NCBI GenBank assembly: GCA_021774615.1
Contig: JAJFIW010000025.1
Span: forward strand, 1-64,000
Origin: Alphaproteobacteria bacterium
GTDB lineage: Bacteria; Pseudomonadota; Alphaproteobacteria; UBA1280; UBA6503
Reading direction: 5' to 3'
DNA: 64,000 nt
Shown here piece after piece: positions 26,270-34,872 of this stretch. How positions within the stretch are numbered: position 1 is the first letter of the stretch; the number at the start of each line of letters is the position of its first letter. The notes below the pieces were generated by a model, which was not told the DNA's origin, searched no databases, and was given only the letters and a program-made list of their open reading frames with translations. Both the position numbers and the translations under genes were made by a program.

Positions 26270-29257
26270 ATGGGTATTCTAAATAGACTTTTATTGTCTA
26301 CTACATTTTGTTTTGCTATTGGTGTTACTAGTATCGAGCGTGTTGAAGCCCAAAGTTTGGCTGATGCAGCTGTAAGTACTGTGGGTAACCCCTTAAGTAG
26401 TGTTTTTGGTGAAAAAGGTGAATTAGAGTTAAAAGACTCCATTAATTATGACGATTGCTTTGAATATAGCGAAAAAGCGATGATAGTTTTTAACTGGCCT
26501 GAATGTCACGACTCAATGGGTGACCCTTGGCCAGTTATGCGGTATACGGCAGAATATACCGAGCCTACAGTTTTAGTCGAAGTTGTATACCAGCCTGGTG
26601 GTGGAGCACTCCAAACTGAGAGTAGCTTAGGTAATATTCCTGGCCAAGGTGGTTTAATTGGTAATTTCTTGGGTAACGGCTCGGGTGCAGGGCGTAGTGG
26701 CACTTATGCTGGTAATACTAACCCTAACATGCCTACATCAGGCAGAATGCCAAATGTTTATTTTGATGCCCATGTTTGGGGTGTTGGTCCTTTAGGTTTC
26801 CTAGAAGCAGTCAAGGGTGGAGATAGCCCTATTAATATGCTTAAAGACCCAGCAGGTAGTGCTTTAAGCACGGTTACAGATGCCCTTCCTGTAGGGTTGC
26901 CTTCAATGTCTAGCCCTGTACCTGGTGTGCCTGGCTTACCTGGCGGGCTTGGGATTGGCGGCGATGAGCTTATAGCCATGAAGTCAATGATTTGTTGGCT
27001 TGCAGAGGCTGAAGACTATTGGCTTACAGACCCAATAAGTGCTTCACGCCATTTAGAATTCTTGGCTTTAGCGCCAGAGTTATATGTACGTGCTCGTCTT
27101 GGAGATTGGGGCGCTACTTGGTTTAATCATGCGGGCTCTTCTCAAGTGTCAGCTATTAATGCGACCTCATTTGTAGATAGCCTTGGTGATCATTCAGCAT
27201 TCTTATTGGCTGCTGGTGGCGCTTTGGCGGGCTATGCTTTAACATCTGATGACCCAGAGTATGTATGTAGTGCGCAAGGTTCACTTGCTAGTGCTGCAAC
27301 TCAGGCTGAAATTGTAAATGCTACAGTACAAGAGAATTTAGACGAGTTAAGTGGGCTAGCAAAAGAAGCAACCTATTTACCTGCAGGTTTTGATCAGGTT
27401 GATATTGGTTACGATACTTGCCCTCTGACTGGTGTAGGGCATTATTTGGACGATAATAACCAAATCCATTTTGCAAATTGTGACCCAGAAGAGCGAGTTA
27501 TTAAAATAGATTGTCGTTCTGGGTCAGCTAAATCAGCGCAATTGGTTGATAATGCTCCTGGTGTTGTTACAACATGGTTAAATCCAAAAACAAACCCATG
27601 CGTTGGTGGGCAAGGGCAAAAGTTCTTTGAAGACCCATACACTTATGTGCGCGCACCATCGTGTGTTAAAAGGTTAAGTGGGTTTAAACAGGAAGGGAAA
27701 TACCTTTCTTGTGATACACAAAGTACAACATATGCATCATGCGGTAAGCAATTAAATGGTTCTGGTGATATGCCATTCCCACCGCCAATTAAAGGTGCAA
27801 CACCTTCTACAGTTAAGACTGGTGCATTTAACCTTTGTGTTGCCCCATCAGGAACACAGACAATTAACCACCTTGCTGAGTTTAATGCGATTCTTGCAGA
27901 ACGGATTGAAACAGGCGCAGCAGGTGCTGAAGCTGGCCTTGCTGTAGCATCAGAAGAAGTTGATAGCCACTTAGCAGAAGCAGGCCAAGTTTGTGGTGAA
28001 GAGGGTGGTAACTCTGGTATTGCAGGTGCTGCTCTGGGAGCAGCAGCTGGCGGTGCTGTAGGCCTTTTAAGTGGAGATATAGACGTAGCCGGAAGCATGG
28101 AAGATGTTACCAATAAATTTAGCGGCGTTAGTGATAAAATTAGTGGTGTTCTAGGCGAGGGAGAATTTACTGATAAATTTAGTGATTTCTCATCTGGACT
28201 TAGTGACCAAATGAATGGCCTCACTAGTGGTATTAGTGAAAAATTTGGTGGTATGACTGAAGGTATGACTAGTGCAGCTAGCGGTGTAACTGAAGGCATG
28301 AAAGATAGCCTCGGTGGTATGACCGAAGGTTTGTCAGATAGCTTTGGCGGCATGAAAGATAGCTTCGGCGGTATGACTGAAGGTCTAACGGATAGCTTTA
28401 GTGGTATATCAGATAGTGTTAGCGAGATGACTAGTGGCGTTACAGATAGCCTTAGCGGCATTACAGAAGGAATGGGGCTAGGTTCTTTGAGTAGCTTTAC
28501 TAGTAAGCTGGGGGCTCTCTCAAGCTTTAATGGCTCAGCACAATCTTTAGTAACTGTTGCCACACAACTAGAGATAATGCCTAAGATGCTTGGTACTATG
28601 ATCTCTATGTTTAACAACGATAAACTTATACCGTTGTATATTTCTGAGATGCATGAAGATACTTGGCGTGATGAGTCTCCAGGCTCAAAAATGGCACGTA
28701 TGGCATCATTCCAAAGTGTACCGTTAGCAAGCTCTGTAGTAGGGTTTAGTAAGAACCTTTCACAAGCTAACTGTGGTGAAGTTGGTGTATGGGGACAATT
28801 ATGCCCACTACGTGGTTTTGTTGAAACATCTGGTGATAACCTTCCTGCATCAGGCTTGGCTGGCTGGAAAGCATACCACCACGCTTTGGCAAAAGTACCA
28901 GACCGTAAGCGGATGCAAGAAAGACCAACTGTGTTTAACTTAGACTATCCACATACATCTGCTTGTTACGAGATAGGTGAAGACCCTGAAGCATGGGAAA
29001 GCCGTAGATCTGACCGTGGTGGTGGTATCTTCGGTGGGGGTCTTTTGGGCAACATGTTTGGTGGATTATCTAGTGGTTTAGATAGTATGGTTAGCTCTGT
29101 TGCTGATGGAACATCTTTAGGTGGTTTGTTTGGATCTTCTGAAGATAGCCGTTTAGAGTCAGGAGTGTTTGTATACACTTACTGGAAAGAAACAGAATGT
29201 ACTTGGGATGTTTGTACTTTGAACCAAGAAATTATTGATTTTGAAAGTGAAAAATAG
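26270..29257 (+). CDS. TraU-like conjugation/T4SS periplasmic protein with a very large insertion
   Basis: 995 residues from ATG 26270 (AAGGGG 8 nt upstream; an in-frame GTG at 26261 lies in that site). Signal peptide ends near VEAQ. F-plasmid TraU is about 330 residues; its conserved blocks appear at both ends here. N-terminal: RYTAEYTEPTVLVEVVYQPG, like TraU YWEPMALTDVTRSPG. C-terminal from about residue 789: YISEMHEDTWRDE, like YLSEIDPTWTDS, then FNLDYPHTSACYEIG and FVYTYWKETEC, like MYPDSGQCHPFG and YLMWRKRNC. Between about 250 and 785 is an insertion with many Cys, an Ala/Gly-rich hydrophobic patch (GAALGAAAGGAVGLL) and degenerate 11-residue repeats. First gene of the locus. Confidence 0.72.
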   Translation: MGILNRLLLSTTFCFAIGVTSIERVEAQSLADAAVSTVGNPLSSVFGEKGELELKDSINYDDCFEYSEKAMIVFNWPECHDSMGDPWPVMRYTAEYTEPTVLVEVVYQPGGGALQTESSLGNIPGQGGLIGNFLGNGSGAGRSGTYAGNTNPNMPTSGRMPNVYFDAHVWGVGPLGFLEAVKGGDSPINMLKDPAGSALSTVTDALPVGLPSMSSPVPGVPGLPGGLGIGGDELIAMKSMICWLAEAEDYWLTDPISASRHLEFLALAPELYVRARLGDWGATWFNHAGSSQVSAINATSFVDSLGDHSAFLLAAGGALAGYALTSDDPEYVCSAQGSLASAATQAEIVNATVQENLDELSGLAKEATYLPAGFDQVDIGYDTCPLTGVGHYLDDNNQIHFANCDPEERVIKIDCRSGSAKSAQLVDNAPGVVTTWLNPKTNPCVGGQGQKFFEDPYTYVRAPSCVKRLSGFKQEGKYLSCDTQSTTYASCGKQLNGSGDMPFPPPIKGATPSTVKTGAFNLCVAPSGTQTINHLAEFNAILAERIETGAAGAEAGLAVASEEVDSHLAEAGQVCGEEGGNSGIAGAALGAAAGGAVGLLSGDIDVAGSMEDVTNKFSGVSDKISGVLGEGEFTDKFSDFSSGLSDQMNGLTSGISEKFGGMTEGMTSAASGVTEGMKDSLGGMTEGLSDSFGGMKDSFGGMTEGLTDSFSGISDSVSEMTSGVTDSLSGITEGMGLGSLSSFTSKLGALSSFNGSAQSLVTVATQLEIMPKMLGTMISMFNNDKLIPLYISEMHEDTWRDESPGSKMARMASFQSVPLASSVVGFSKNLSQANCGEVGVWGQLCPLRGFVETSGDNLPASGLAGWKAYHHALAKVPDRKRMQERPTVFNLDYPHTSACYEIGEDPEAWESRRSDRGGGIFGGGLLGNMFGGLSSGLDSMVSSVADGTSLGGLFGSSEDSRLESGVFVYTYWKETECTWDVCTLNQEIIDFESEK
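28190..28475 (+). repeat. Degenerate 11-residue repeat array inside the TraU-like protein
   Basis: About nine units of the type GGMTEGLxDSF / SGITEGMKDSL occur in a row (residues about 640-735). They are amphipathic with Gly, Ser and Thr, reminiscent of undecad repeats in LEA and apolipoprotein-like helices that lie on membranes. The DNA shows GGTATGACTGAAGG variants recurring about every 33-66 bp. Confidence 0.7.
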
Positions 29258-29260
29258 CAT

Positions 29261-29953
29261 ATGAGAAAGATAGCCTTTTGTTTAACTTGTGTACTTATAG
29301 CTTCTAGCCCAAGCGTTGGCTATGCAGGAATACAAGTAAATGAAGGTAATACGGTTAGCCAAGGAGGGACGCTAACTTTTGGTGGTGGCCAAGAGAATGT
29401 CTCTCCTACGGCTCCAACAGGTAGCGGTATTCGTACTGCTCCTGTAGAGCCTGCTTCTGCAGTAAAAAGAAGGAATTCTTTTGAAGATGGTAGTTTACTA
29501 GATGCTGCTGCAGGGCTACGGGCAAAATACCGTGAGAAAAGAGAAGCTGAGGATAGGAAAGCAGTTAATCCAAATAGTTACCGCCTTGGATTTGTTGTGG
29601 CATTCTTTGACAGTGAAAGTCTTGTTAACCCTGTATTAATCAAAGGGTTAGACAAATTAGACAATATGAATGGTATAAAATTTAAGTTATTTAGAAGTAA
29701 AGAAAATCTAACTAAAAAGATTACAGATTTTTCGGAATCTGAGATCAAGAAACTTGAAAACTTAGAAATACCAATGGCAAGAACTGATACTGGCGGTAAG
29801 GTTGCTAAGAACTATAAGGTAACTAAGTTCCCTACAATTTTATACGAAACACCAAGTGGGAAGGTTGTAAAATTTTATACTCCAACTACTATGGAAAACG
29901 TTTTCAGGCAGATAAAAAAAGAAAAAAAGAAACTCGCCAAAAAGCAGCGTTAA
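29261..29953 (+). CDS. TrbC/TraW-like periplasmic conjugation protein
   Basis: 230 residues with a signal peptide (cut near GYAG). The C-terminal region has the thioredoxin-like layout of TrbC-type proteins: LGFVVAFFDSESL (as in VSFSxPxxSL), then KNYKVTKFPTILYET, as in QYGIRSVPALVV. No CxxC, as usual for TrbC. It starts 3 nt after the TraU-like stop, matching traU-trbC order in F-type systems. The family call is by pattern only. Confidence 0.6.
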   Translation: MRKIAFCLTCVLIASSPSVGYAGIQVNEGNTVSQGGTLTFGGGQENVSPTAPTGSGIRTAPVEPASAVKRRNSFEDGSLLDAAAGLRAKYREKREAEDRKAVNPNSYRLGFVVAFFDSESLVNPVLIKGLDKLDNMNGIKFKLFRSKENLTKKITDFSESEIKKLENLEIPMARTDTGGKVAKNYKVTKFPTILYETPSGKVVKFYTPTTMENVFRQIKKEKKKLAKKQR

Positions 29954-29974
29954 ATAAGATTGGTTAATTTATAG

Positions 29975-31039
29975 ATGGTTCAGAAACTTGGAATAGTATT
30001 TTTTAGTTGGTTACTTATTATAGTAGCCAGCTTTATTGCTGTACCTGAAGTAAAAGCAACTTGTTTGGACTATTGGTCGATAGGACCATCAGGGTGTGAT
30101 GGTAAACAGCCTGATAAAAGACCAAGTAATAAAAAGACTACATCTAATAAAGAGGTTATTAACCCTCAGGAGAGTTCTTCGTTTATAGAGCCAGAGTCTA
30201 AGCTTATAACCCAACCTCCTATGGAAGAGGAACTAAGCGAAGAAGAGCAGAAAGAGCAAGAGCTACAAGGTGATATCGAGAAATTCTATAACCGCCATGG
30301 TAAACCCCCTGAAGAATTTGTACGTTTTTATATGGACCCAACCCCTGGGAACGCTTTGGCATGGGTTAAGAAATATAATGAAGGCCTAAAACGCAGTCGG
30401 CAACTAGCCGCTGCTTGGACCCAAGCCCAGCAAATATATACCGAATTCGATAAACAAGGCCTAGAGATACCACCAGAATTGTTACCAAAACATGCTCGAG
30501 GGGCAGAGTATTTACCACCAGTTCAAGATCTAGGGTTGCCATTACCAGATGGGATGTCAGATGTTTTTGATGGTACATCAAGGCCTAAAACACCAGCACC
30601 ATTCACTAATAGTTCAACAGGCGGTATATCTATTACTGGTGCAGATGCTATTGCTGAAGATGGACGAATTGGTGGCAGTGGTGCACTTGATATTAATAGC
30701 GATGTTCTTAGGGTTAGTTATTATTTCTCCGCAGAATGCCCATATTGCGAGAAGTTCGAGCCAGTGTTTAGTAAAATTATTAAAGAATATGGCAATAAGA
30801 TTGCGGTTACTTGTGTAGATATGACCCCAAGCGGCCAGACAGAAGATAACATTCATGGTAAAGTAAACTGCGAATGGCGGCCACTACTACCAGGCGAGAA
30901 AGACGCAATGGGTGTAGATGCAACCCCAACATTAATTGTTGACCGCGGTGCAGATAAACCGCTAGAACGTATCAGCGGCTTTGTAGATGAAACAAAACTA
31001 CGCAGCTATCTTAAAGATGGCCCTGTTGGTTCTAAATAA
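29975..31039 (+). CDS. TraF/TrbB-like thioredoxin-fold protein with CPYC site
   Basis: 354 residues. Signal peptide (cut near VKA), a proline-, glutamate- and lysine-rich linker (about 35-90), helices (about 90-170) and a C-terminal thioredoxin domain: SYYFSAECPYCEKFEPVF (CPYC at about 252-255), cis-proline in VDATPTLIVDRG. Resembles F TraF and TrbB, which shape disulfides in TraU, TraN and TraH. The cysteine-rich TraU-like protein upstream is a likely client. Confidence 0.78.
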   Translation: MVQKLGIVFFSWLLIIVASFIAVPEVKATCLDYWSIGPSGCDGKQPDKRPSNKKTTSNKEVINPQESSSFIEPESKLITQPPMEEELSEEEQKEQELQGDIEKFYNRHGKPPEEFVRFYMDPTPGNALAWVKKYNEGLKRSRQLAAAWTQAQQIYTEFDKQGLEIPPELLPKHARGAEYLPPVQDLGLPLPDGMSDVFDGTSRPKTPAPFTNSSTGGISITGADAIAEDGRIGGSGALDINSDVLRVSYYFSAECPYCEKFEPVFSKIIKEYGNKIAVTCVDMTPSGQTEDNIHGKVNCEWRPLLPGEKDAMGVDATPTLIVDRGADKPLERISGFVDETKLRSYLKDGPVGSK

Positions 31040-31062
31040 TACGGCTATAAAAGGATAAGGCA

Positions 31063-31386
31063 TTGGTAGCTAAAAACAAGGTTGATAAGGCCTACGAATA
31101 TAAACAGATTGCGCGTGAGCGTAGTATTTGGTTGCTTAAACCAATTACACTGGTTTGTATCGTGATTTGGTGTTTTTACCCTAGTGTTGATATGATGGAG
31201 CACCTTGATAACAATATTATGCTAGGTTTCCTGTTGGGTAGTGTTGCTGGCCTTATTATTAAGGCTCAAGATTTAAAGTTTTATTTGTATACACGACGTA
31301 AAAATACTATTGAACAGAAGAACAGAATGCCCGATGAGTATTATTTCGGTAAAATTAAAAAAGTTATGTTCGAGAATCTCGAATAG
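31063..31386 (+). CDS. Two-helix membrane protein, possible membrane subunit of the coupling protein
   Basis: 107 residues from TTG 31063 (AAGGATAAGG upstream). Charged N-terminus, two hydrophobic helices (about 25-42 and 47-66, separated by SVDMMEHLDNN), and a basic cytoplasmic tail (YTRRKNTIEQKNRMPDEYYFG, in part). This is the layout of the TraD/VirD4 N-terminal membrane domain, which the next gene lacks. Assignment is inference from position. Confidence 0.6.
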   Translation: MVAKNKVDKAYEYKQIARERSIWLLKPITLVCIVIWCFYPSVDMMEHLDNNIMLGFLLGSVAGLIIKAQDLKFYLYTRRKNTIEQKNRMPDEYYFGKIKKVMFENLE

Positions 31387-31400
31387 GGGAGCTACCTTAA

Positions 31401-32828
31401 GTGGTTGATTTTGCAGATTTAGCAGACTTAAAAATATCTTCACGGTTAATGACTCGTCATTGCCTAGGTATTGCTGCTACTGGTGGTGGTAAATCTAACT
31501 TCCTTAACCTGATATTAAAACAACAGATGATGCGTGGTGGCGGTGCTATCCATATTGACGGTAAGAACTCTAAAGAGGCTATTATCGAGTTTTTGTCACT
31601 AGCAAAGCAACATAACCGCTGGCAAGATGTACGAATTGTTAATATCGATGACCCCAGCTTTTCAAATACCTATAACCCGCTTATTCGTGGTGACGGTGAT
31701 GAGCTAACCTCACGAGTTATGCAACTTTTGCCAGACTCTGGCGGCTCTGGTGCCTTTTTCCGTTCGCAGGCTGGGCGTGGGATGCGGGCAATTGCAGGTA
31801 TTTTAAAAAGTATCGGTAAGCCCTATAATTTTGGTGACTTAAACGTACTAATGTCTAATGAGGCTGCAATGCGGCACTTGTTAAGAATTGCACCCCCTAC
31901 TAAGGAAGTTAAAGATTTCCAGATATTCCTAGATCAGATGATGAGCACAGACCCCCGGAGTGGCGAGAAAGTGCTTAACGTCCAAAAACTACAACATACT
32001 TTTGGCGACCTTGCTGGTCGACTGCACTCGTATTATGTTGGTAAGGCAGGTTTGGTTTTAAACTCGTACAGCCCCGAGATTGACTTATACGACGCGGTGC
32101 GCAGTAACCTGCTTATTTATGTGGCATTGCCAATGCTATCAAAAAATGAGATTGCGGTAGATTTTGCTAAGTTTTTTGTATCAGACCTGCGTACTGCTAT
32201 TGGGCAAATTCAGAACGATGACTACAAACCAGCACCTACGTTTTTAGTACTGATGGATGAGTTCTCATCTTATGCAATGCCGTCTTTAGCACCAGTATTC
32301 GAGCAGGCTCGTTCTTCTAATATTTGTATGTTCCCATTTATTCAGACTTATTCTTCCCTTACCGATAAAGTCCGTGGCCTTGGTGAGGAATTTGCCGCTA
32401 AAATATTTGGTAACACATGGAATAAGATATCTTTTCTACTCCAAGAGCCAGAGTCTTGCGAGATGATGAGCAAAGTAGCAGGTGAAACCCTAAAAGAAAA
32501 CATAAGCGAGAGTATTTCCGAGAACCTGTCTTTCCAGTCGGGAGATGACGATGCATCTGTTTTGCGTACGGGTGGCCGTGGTCGTGGGCATTCTAGGTCA
32601 GTTTCGATGCAGTATAGCTCTATTGCTCGTCCTGAGGACTTCAGAAACCTTAGCGATGGTGAGGCAATTTATATTGGGCGTAGTGAGGTGTTGAAATTAC
32701 AGGTACCACTGGTACACTTGAACGTAGAAGATAAAGAAATTGATATGCCTCGTTTTCGGATGCCTGCCCGAGAAGGGCTTGGTATCGCCGAGATGTACGA
32801 CTCTCTCGGCGGCGACAAGAAGAAATAG
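31401..32828 (+). CDS. TraD/TraG/VirD4-type T4SS coupling ATPase, lacking membrane helices
   Basis: 475 residues from GTG 31401 (AGGGGAG upstream). Walker A AATGGGKS at residues 25-32, Walker B FLVLMDEFSS near 281-290, then FEQARSSNICMFPFIQTYSSL, the TraG-D C-terminal pattern (shown in full elsewhere as FIQTYSSL), and a Gly/Arg/Ser-rich stretch GGRGRGHSRSV. Hexameric coupling proteins feed substrate to the secretion channel. Ordinary TraD (about 700 residues) begins with two membrane helices; this one begins 24 residues before Walker A. Confidence 0.88.
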   Translation: MVDFADLADLKISSRLMTRHCLGIAATGGGKSNFLNLILKQQMMRGGGAIHIDGKNSKEAIIEFLSLAKQHNRWQDVRIVNIDDPSFSNTYNPLIRGDGDELTSRVMQLLPDSGGSGAFFRSQAGRGMRAIAGILKSIGKPYNFGDLNVLMSNEAAMRHLLRIAPPTKEVKDFQIFLDQMMSTDPRSGEKVLNVQKLQHTFGDLAGRLHSYYVGKAGLVLNSYSPEIDLYDAVRSNLLIYVALPMLSKNEIAVDFAKFFVSDLRTAIGQIQNDDYKPAPTFLVLMDEFSSYAMPSLAPVFEQARSSNICMFPFIQTYSSLTDKVRGLGEEFAAKIFGNTWNKISFLLQEPESCEMMSKVAGETLKENISESISENLSFQSGDDDASVLRTGGRGRGHSRSVSMQYSSIARPEDFRNLSDGEAIYIGRSEVLKLQVPLVHLNVEDKEIDMPRFRMPAREGLGIAEMYDSLGGDKKK

Positions 32829-32839
32829 GAGAAGATACA

Positions 32840-33109
32840 TTGAGCCATGATAAAATAGCAGAGCTTCTTGTAGCACTCGAGATGCCATTCAAATTTTTTG
32901 TCCTTTTTCTTGTATTTATGTACGTTATTTGGTTCTGGAATGTGGGCCCTTATGAAGGCTTCATGAAGACAATGCAAACAATCCAACTAGTGGTAGAAAA
33001 AGTAGCAATAGCCATTTATACGTCTATAGCATGGCTAGTTGTGGGGATTGTTCGTATATTTAGTGTTGTTTTTGCAACGGTACGTGACTTCTTTATATCA
33101 CGCATCTAG
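32840..33109 (+). CDS. Small membrane protein of the T4SS-like locus
   Basis: 89 residues from TTG 32840, with AGGAGAAG upstream. Hydrophobic segments at about 18-35 and 53-78 (WLVVGIVRIFSVVFATV). 11 nt after the coupling ATPase gene. No family recognised; likely co-transcribed. Confidence 0.6.
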   Translation: MSHDKIAELLVALEMPFKFFVLFLVFMYVIWFWNVGPYEGFMKTMQTIQLVVEKVAIAIYTSIAWLVVGIVRIFSVVFATVRDFFISRI

Positions 33110-33201
33110 TTTGGATGTCTGTTTAGCCTTGATTTGCACCTATTGTTGGCTTTAGTCTATTAAGTAATATTTAGATAAAAAGAACAACAAGGGTATGCAA
33201 C

Positions 33202-34098
33202 ATGAGTATAAAACGTATTATTACTCTCCTACCGATAGCTTTTGCAGTTACCGCATGTGCATCAAACCAAGCTGCAGTTCAGCCTCAAACAATGATGGCA
33301 CAACACCAGCAGCAACAGATGATGATACCGGTGCAATTCCAAGCAAGCCTAGGTATGCAACAACAAGCTCTTGAGAACTTAAAGTCATTCACTACTGCCG
33401 AGCTAAACGGTGTAAACGAGCGTGTGCGCCGTGTAGAACGCGCGATGATCCGTCTTGACCGTCGGATGCAGGTGGTTGAACGTAACGAACTTGCACGAAT
33501 TTCAGGGAACGAACAAGCTCAATTCCAGAAAAGCTCTTTTAACCCAGATGGTAAACAAGCTGCTGCACCTACAACAGGCCGTAATTATGCACAGCTAACC
33601 TCACCATTTGCACGTGGGGCTGCTGTTTTAAGCCGTACATCTTTTAATGAAAACAGGCAAATGGCTACAAGACCATTAACTACTGCTGTTGAAGGTAAGC
33701 AAATATCTATCGCACCACTACAACCAGTACAAAGTAAAGGTGGTTTTATTGCTGATGCTTCAAACAATAACCGTATCGCCAGCCTAGCTGACAAGAAAAC
33801 AGATAGCGCTGCTAGTACTGATGTAGCCATATGGACAGTTAGCTACGATCCTCGTAAAATTTGGCCAGACCGCGACCAATTGTCAGCTTCTGCTGAAGTT
33901 GTAACCGCACTACGTAGCGATAAACCAATAACAGTGTTTGCCCGTGGCTCGCGCCCATCATCTAAAGAGTTCCGCGAACGGGTACGTGCCCTTAGCCGTT
34001 ACCTTGGTCGGGTGTCTAACCTAGAAAGCGTACCGATTGCAGCAATGCCTGCTAAGTACCTAAATACTGACACTATCGAAGTATTAGTAGCGCACTAG
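33202..34098 (+). CDS. Lipoprotein of unknown family at the end of the T4SS-like locus
   Basis: 298 residues. Lipobox VTAC at about 16-19, then a Gln/Met-rich stretch (QQQQMMIPVQ region), a predicted helical segment rich in Arg and Glu (VNERVRRVERAMIRLDRR), a low-complexity linker and a C-terminal alpha/beta domain (PITVFARGSRPSSKEFRERV ... DTIEVLVAH). The end is loosely OmpA-C-like in layout (beta strand, then an Arg-rich helix) but lacks the full motif. 92 nt gap from the previous gene; terminator follows. Confidence 0.6.
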   Translation: MSIKRIITLLPIAFAVTACASNQAAVQPQTMMAQHQQQQMMIPVQFQASLGMQQQALENLKSFTTAELNGVNERVRRVERAMIRLDRRMQVVERNELARISGNEQAQFQKSSFNPDGKQAAAPTTGRNYAQLTSPFARGAAVLSRTSFNENRQMATRPLTTAVEGKQISIAPLQPVQSKGGFIADASNNNRIASLADKKTDSAASTDVAIWTVSYDPRKIWPDRDQLSASAEVVTALRSDKPITVFARGSRPSSKEFRERVRALSRYLGRVSNLESVPIAAMPAKYLNTDTIEVLVAH

Positions 34099-34113
34099 CT
34101 TTACTTGAATATA

Positions 34114-34148
34114 AAAAGCCCCCGAACAGCATGTGTTCGGGGGCTTTT
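34114..34148. terminator. Bidirectional terminator ending the T4SS-like locus
   Basis: AAAAGCCCCCGAACA/TGTTCGGGGGCTTTT, 15-bp stem with a short loop, between convergent genes. Confidence 0.93.
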
Positions 34149-34150
34149 CG

Positions 34151-34480
34151 TTATTGCTTATACTTCCATGCAGACAGTAATGTGAAAATTATCACTACTG
34201 TGGAAATAACAAAGTAGAGAATGTTTCCCTCTGAATGCGTATTATGGGGAGACAATAGCACCATTATAGCTAGTACATGCATTGTTCCTATCATAAAGGA
34301 TAGCTCGCTTACAGTTGTTCTAACAAATGTATGGGATATAAAATATATAAATAATCCTACTAACGAAATTAGAGATACCATACTAAATATGTACATATCT
34401 ATTAACCACATAGCAATACCAATAGCTACCTGTATAGATAACAATTTAATAAACACTTTTAGGATATTCTTGTTTACCAT
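34151..34480 (-). CDS. Small membrane protein, cluster C gene 3
   Basis: 109 residues, four hydrophobic segments. Paralog of gene 2 upstream: ELSFMIGTMHVLAIMVLLSPH versus TISFLTGTLITIAIVVLMIPQ, and STVVIIFTLLSAW versus VGVVIFTFIAAR. Its ATG overlaps the TAA of gene 2 (TAATG). TM1 carries AMWLIDMYI, with the family tryptophan. Function unknown. Confidence 0.8.
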   Translation of the reverse strand: MVNKNILKVFIKLLSIQVAIGIAMWLIDMYIFSMVSLISLVGLFIYFISHTFVRTTVSELSFMIGTMHVLAIMVLLSPHNTHSEGNILYFVISTVVIIFTLLSAWKYKQ

Positions 34481-34836
34481 TATGCACCTTCTTGTTCTGT
34501 CAAAGGCTGTCTTCTGATAGAAAGGCGCGCTGCAATAAATGTAAATATAACTACACCTACTGTAAGCGCTATGCCTGTTCCTTCAGTTAATAGGTGTGCT
34601 TCTTGGGGGATCATCAATACTACTATTGCTATGGTAATCAGTGTCCCTGTTAGAAAGGAAATGGTACCAGCATTTTTATGGAACTTTAATGAGTTAGTTA
34701 CAATTAATGCAACAGCTAACCCAACTACTCCCATTATAATTAGGTCTGATACATAGGTATGCAGCCCCCATACGACCACACCAATGAATATTTGGGCAAT
34801 CAATAAGAGGATAAATTCATTAAAAACTTTGTTCAT
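34480..34836 (-). CDS. Small membrane protein, cluster C gene 2
   Basis: 118 residues, four hydrophobic segments, hydrophilic tail RRQPLTEQEGA. IAQIFIGVVVWGLHTYVSD...IIMGVVGLA matches cluster A gene 4 at 9704, and VVWGLHTYVSD recalls the SWGLGxxVSP of cluster B. It thus bridges the three clusters. TTGGAG precedes the ATG. Confidence 0.8.
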   Translation of the reverse strand: MNKVFNEFILLLIAQIFIGVVVWGLHTYVSDLIIMGVVGLAVALIVTNSLKFHKNAGTISFLTGTLITIAIVVLMIPQEAHLLTEGTGIALTVGVVIFTFIAARLSIRRQPLTEQEGA

Positions 34837-34872
34837 GGTTTCTCCAAGGTAATAAAAGGTAAAATGATTCTG

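Noticed and set aside
27643-28617. Long open frame antisense to the TraU-like gene
   Set aside because: It mirrors the repetitive, Gly/Ser-rich insertion on the plus strand; proline/serine-rich translation with no start site or features is a composition artefact.
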